A stretch of DNA of 64,000 nt from CBDDKU01 sp965230375. Lineage in GTDB: Bacteria; Bacteroidota; Bacteroidia; Flavobacteriales_D; Cryomorphaceae. Shown piece by piece: positions 62,909 through 64,000 of the stretch. The stretch covers positions 66,614-130,613 of the forward strand of contig CBDDKU010000028.1 of the NCBI GenBank assembly GCA_965230375.1, in the 5' to 3' direction. Both the position numbers and the translations under genes were made by a program. The notes below the pieces were generated by a model. That model did no database searches. It saw only the letters and a list, made by a program, of their open reading frames with translations, and had not been told where the DNA came from. Every line of letters starts with the position of its first letter. The stretch's first letter is position 1.

Positions 62909-64000
62909 CCAGCGAAGAACTGGAAGGATTGCTAAAAGATGTCCGGATGGAACTCCACGCCAACCCCGAATTATCGGGAGAAGAGCACCAGACTCAGAAG
63001 CGTATTATGGCTTTTCTTGAGGAGCATACCGATGCTGATTTTGAAGAAATAGGTGGTACAGGTGTCTTGGCTTCATTTTCGGGTGAAAAGCCCGGGCAAA
63101 CTATTTTGATTCGGGGTGATATTGATGCCCTGCCAATTCAGGAAGAAAACGAATTTGAGCACCGTTCCAAAACTGATGGTGTATCCCATAAATGTGGCCA
63201 TGACGGGCACACTGCTAATGTTCTTGGCTTAGCCATTTTGCTCAGTCAAGAGCCAATTTCAGAGGGAAAAGTCTACATCTTGTTTCAACCAGCTGAAGAG
63301 ACGGGGCAAGGCGCCCAAAAAGTGTTAGATGACGATAAGTTCCCTTTCGACGAAATTGATTTCGCTTTTGCCATGCACAATCTTCCTGGTTTTCCTTTGG
63401 GAGCCGTGGTGTACCGAGAAGGCGTATTTTCTGCCAATGTGAAAAGCATTATTGTAAAGCTCAAGGGCAAAACGGCCCACGCCGCTGAACCTGAGCACGG
63501 TCAAAACCCCGCATTGGCAATCGCCGAGATTATTCTGTACGCAGACAAACACACCAAAAATGAACCCGGTTCCGATGACTTCTTTCTGTTCACCCCTGTT
63601 TATGCCAATCTGGGTGAAAGAGCTTACGGAGTTTCCGCTGGAGCGGGGGAAGTACATTTTACAATGCGGTCTTGGTCAACCGACCTGATGGCCGATATGA
63701 CTGCTGAGTTTGAAAACCACATCGCCGAAATCTGTATGGCATATCAACTCAACCATGAGATTTCCTATACCGAAAACTTCGAAGCCAATTTAAACAAGCC
63801 CGAAGCTGTTGCTGCTATAAAAAGAGTGGGAGAGAAGCTCGGCTATGAACAAATCGAAAAGGAGAACCCATTTAAATGGGGTGAAGATTTTGGGGTATTT
63901 ACTCAGAATTTTACCGGAGCCATGTTTGGTATGGGGGCAGGTGAAGATAGCCCGGCGCTCCACAACCCTGATTACGATTACCCCGACGCCATCACCGTCA
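62905..64000 (+). CDS. M20 family amidohydrolase (3' end outside window)
   Basis: The first 365 residues of an M20-type metallo-amidohydrolase, started at the ATG overlapping the symporter stop (ATGA). Motifs seen are RGDIDALPI, the metal ligands in HKCGHDGHTA, the catalytic Glu in QPAEET, and MHNLPGFPLG. The dimerisation domain begins around KLKGKTAHAAEPEHGQNP. The right edge cuts the gene just before the expected end (HNPDYDYPDAI). Such enzymes remove acyl groups from amino acids or amino sugars. Pairing with the symporter suggests import then deacylation. Confidence 0.9.
   Translation, partial: MTSEELEGLLKDVRMELHANPELSGEEHQTQKRIMAFLEEHTDADFEEIGGTGVLASFSGEKPGQTILIRGDIDALPIQEENEFEHRSKTDGVSHKCGHDGHTANVLGLAILLSQEPISEGKVYILFQPAEETGQGAQKVLDDDKFPFDEIDFAFAMHNLPGFPLGAVVYREGVFSANVKSIIVKLKGKTAHAAEPEHGQNPALAIAEIILYADKHTKNEPGSDDFFLFTPVYANLGERAYGVSAGAGEVHFTMRSWSTDLMADMTAEFENHIAEICMAYQLNHEISYTENFEANLNKPEAVAAIKRVGEKLGYEQIEKENPFKWGEDFGVFTQNFTGAMFGMGAGEDSPALHNPDYDYPDAITV

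Overview
The window comes from a Bacteroidota chromosome, most likely a marine-type member of the Flavobacteriia. The evidence is type IX secretion system (T9SS) sorting tails on at least four exported proteins, lipoprotein signals typical of the phylum, promoters resembling TTTG / TAnnTTTG, and a DNA polymerase III alpha subunit with an upstream DnaQ-like exonuclease segment. No rRNA, tRNA, CRISPR array, phage or conjugation module was seen. Both window edges cut a gene: dnaE on the left and an M20 amidohydrolase on the right.

Layout. 1-6640 is housekeeping (dnaE, trxA, a short ssb) plus one T9SS cargo protein. 6641-10200 is the main accessory region. It starts with a gene-free 1.4 kb of nested inverted repeats, helically phased CGTTTA boxes and an 11-bp tandem repeat. 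It continues as an AT-rich series of small orphan genes, including a frameshifted TIR-domain gene, each bounded by an attC-like imperfect hairpin. 10200-19550 holds a broken exported RidA-like lipoprotein, a broken quinone-reductase-type dehydrogenase, a 985-residue Ig-repeat T9SS protein, a membrane TPR/HTH regulator and a YceI/porin/YceI cluster behind a promoter with two CRP/FNR-like sites. 19730-20911 is an IS200-like Y1 (REP-associated) transposase preceded by its palindromic repeats; a matching 178-bp stand-alone copy lies at 37365-37542. 20986-37078 carries regulators, a MATE pump, hydrolases and a hybrid histidine kinase with a degenerate CheB-like N-terminus. 37734-49732 is mostly exported or lipoprotein enzymes and outer-membrane barrels. 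50082-60616 is a long minus-strand cluster for acyl-group metabolism: SDR, KAS III-like enzyme, alpha/beta hydrolase, sodium-solute symporter, acyl-CoA ligase, lipoprotein, porin, secreted hydrolase and a helical protein. 61036-64000 has a GNAT acetyltransferase, a frameshifted second symporter and the M20 hydrolase.

How the genes may work together. The acyl cluster looks like an uptake and activation unit (porin, secreted esterase, symporter, ligase) coupled to a ketosynthase-like enzyme and a reductase. The symporter and M20 pair at the right edge suggests import and deacylation of an acylated amino compound. The two most unusual signals are the integron-like cassette series with a TIR gene and the transposase with its dispersed palindromic repeat family.

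Caution: five genes (8682-9351, 9430-10093, 10223-10742, 10874-11810, 61480-62908) are each broken in a way that one extra base would explain. Some or all of these may be sequence errors rather than real pseudogenes.
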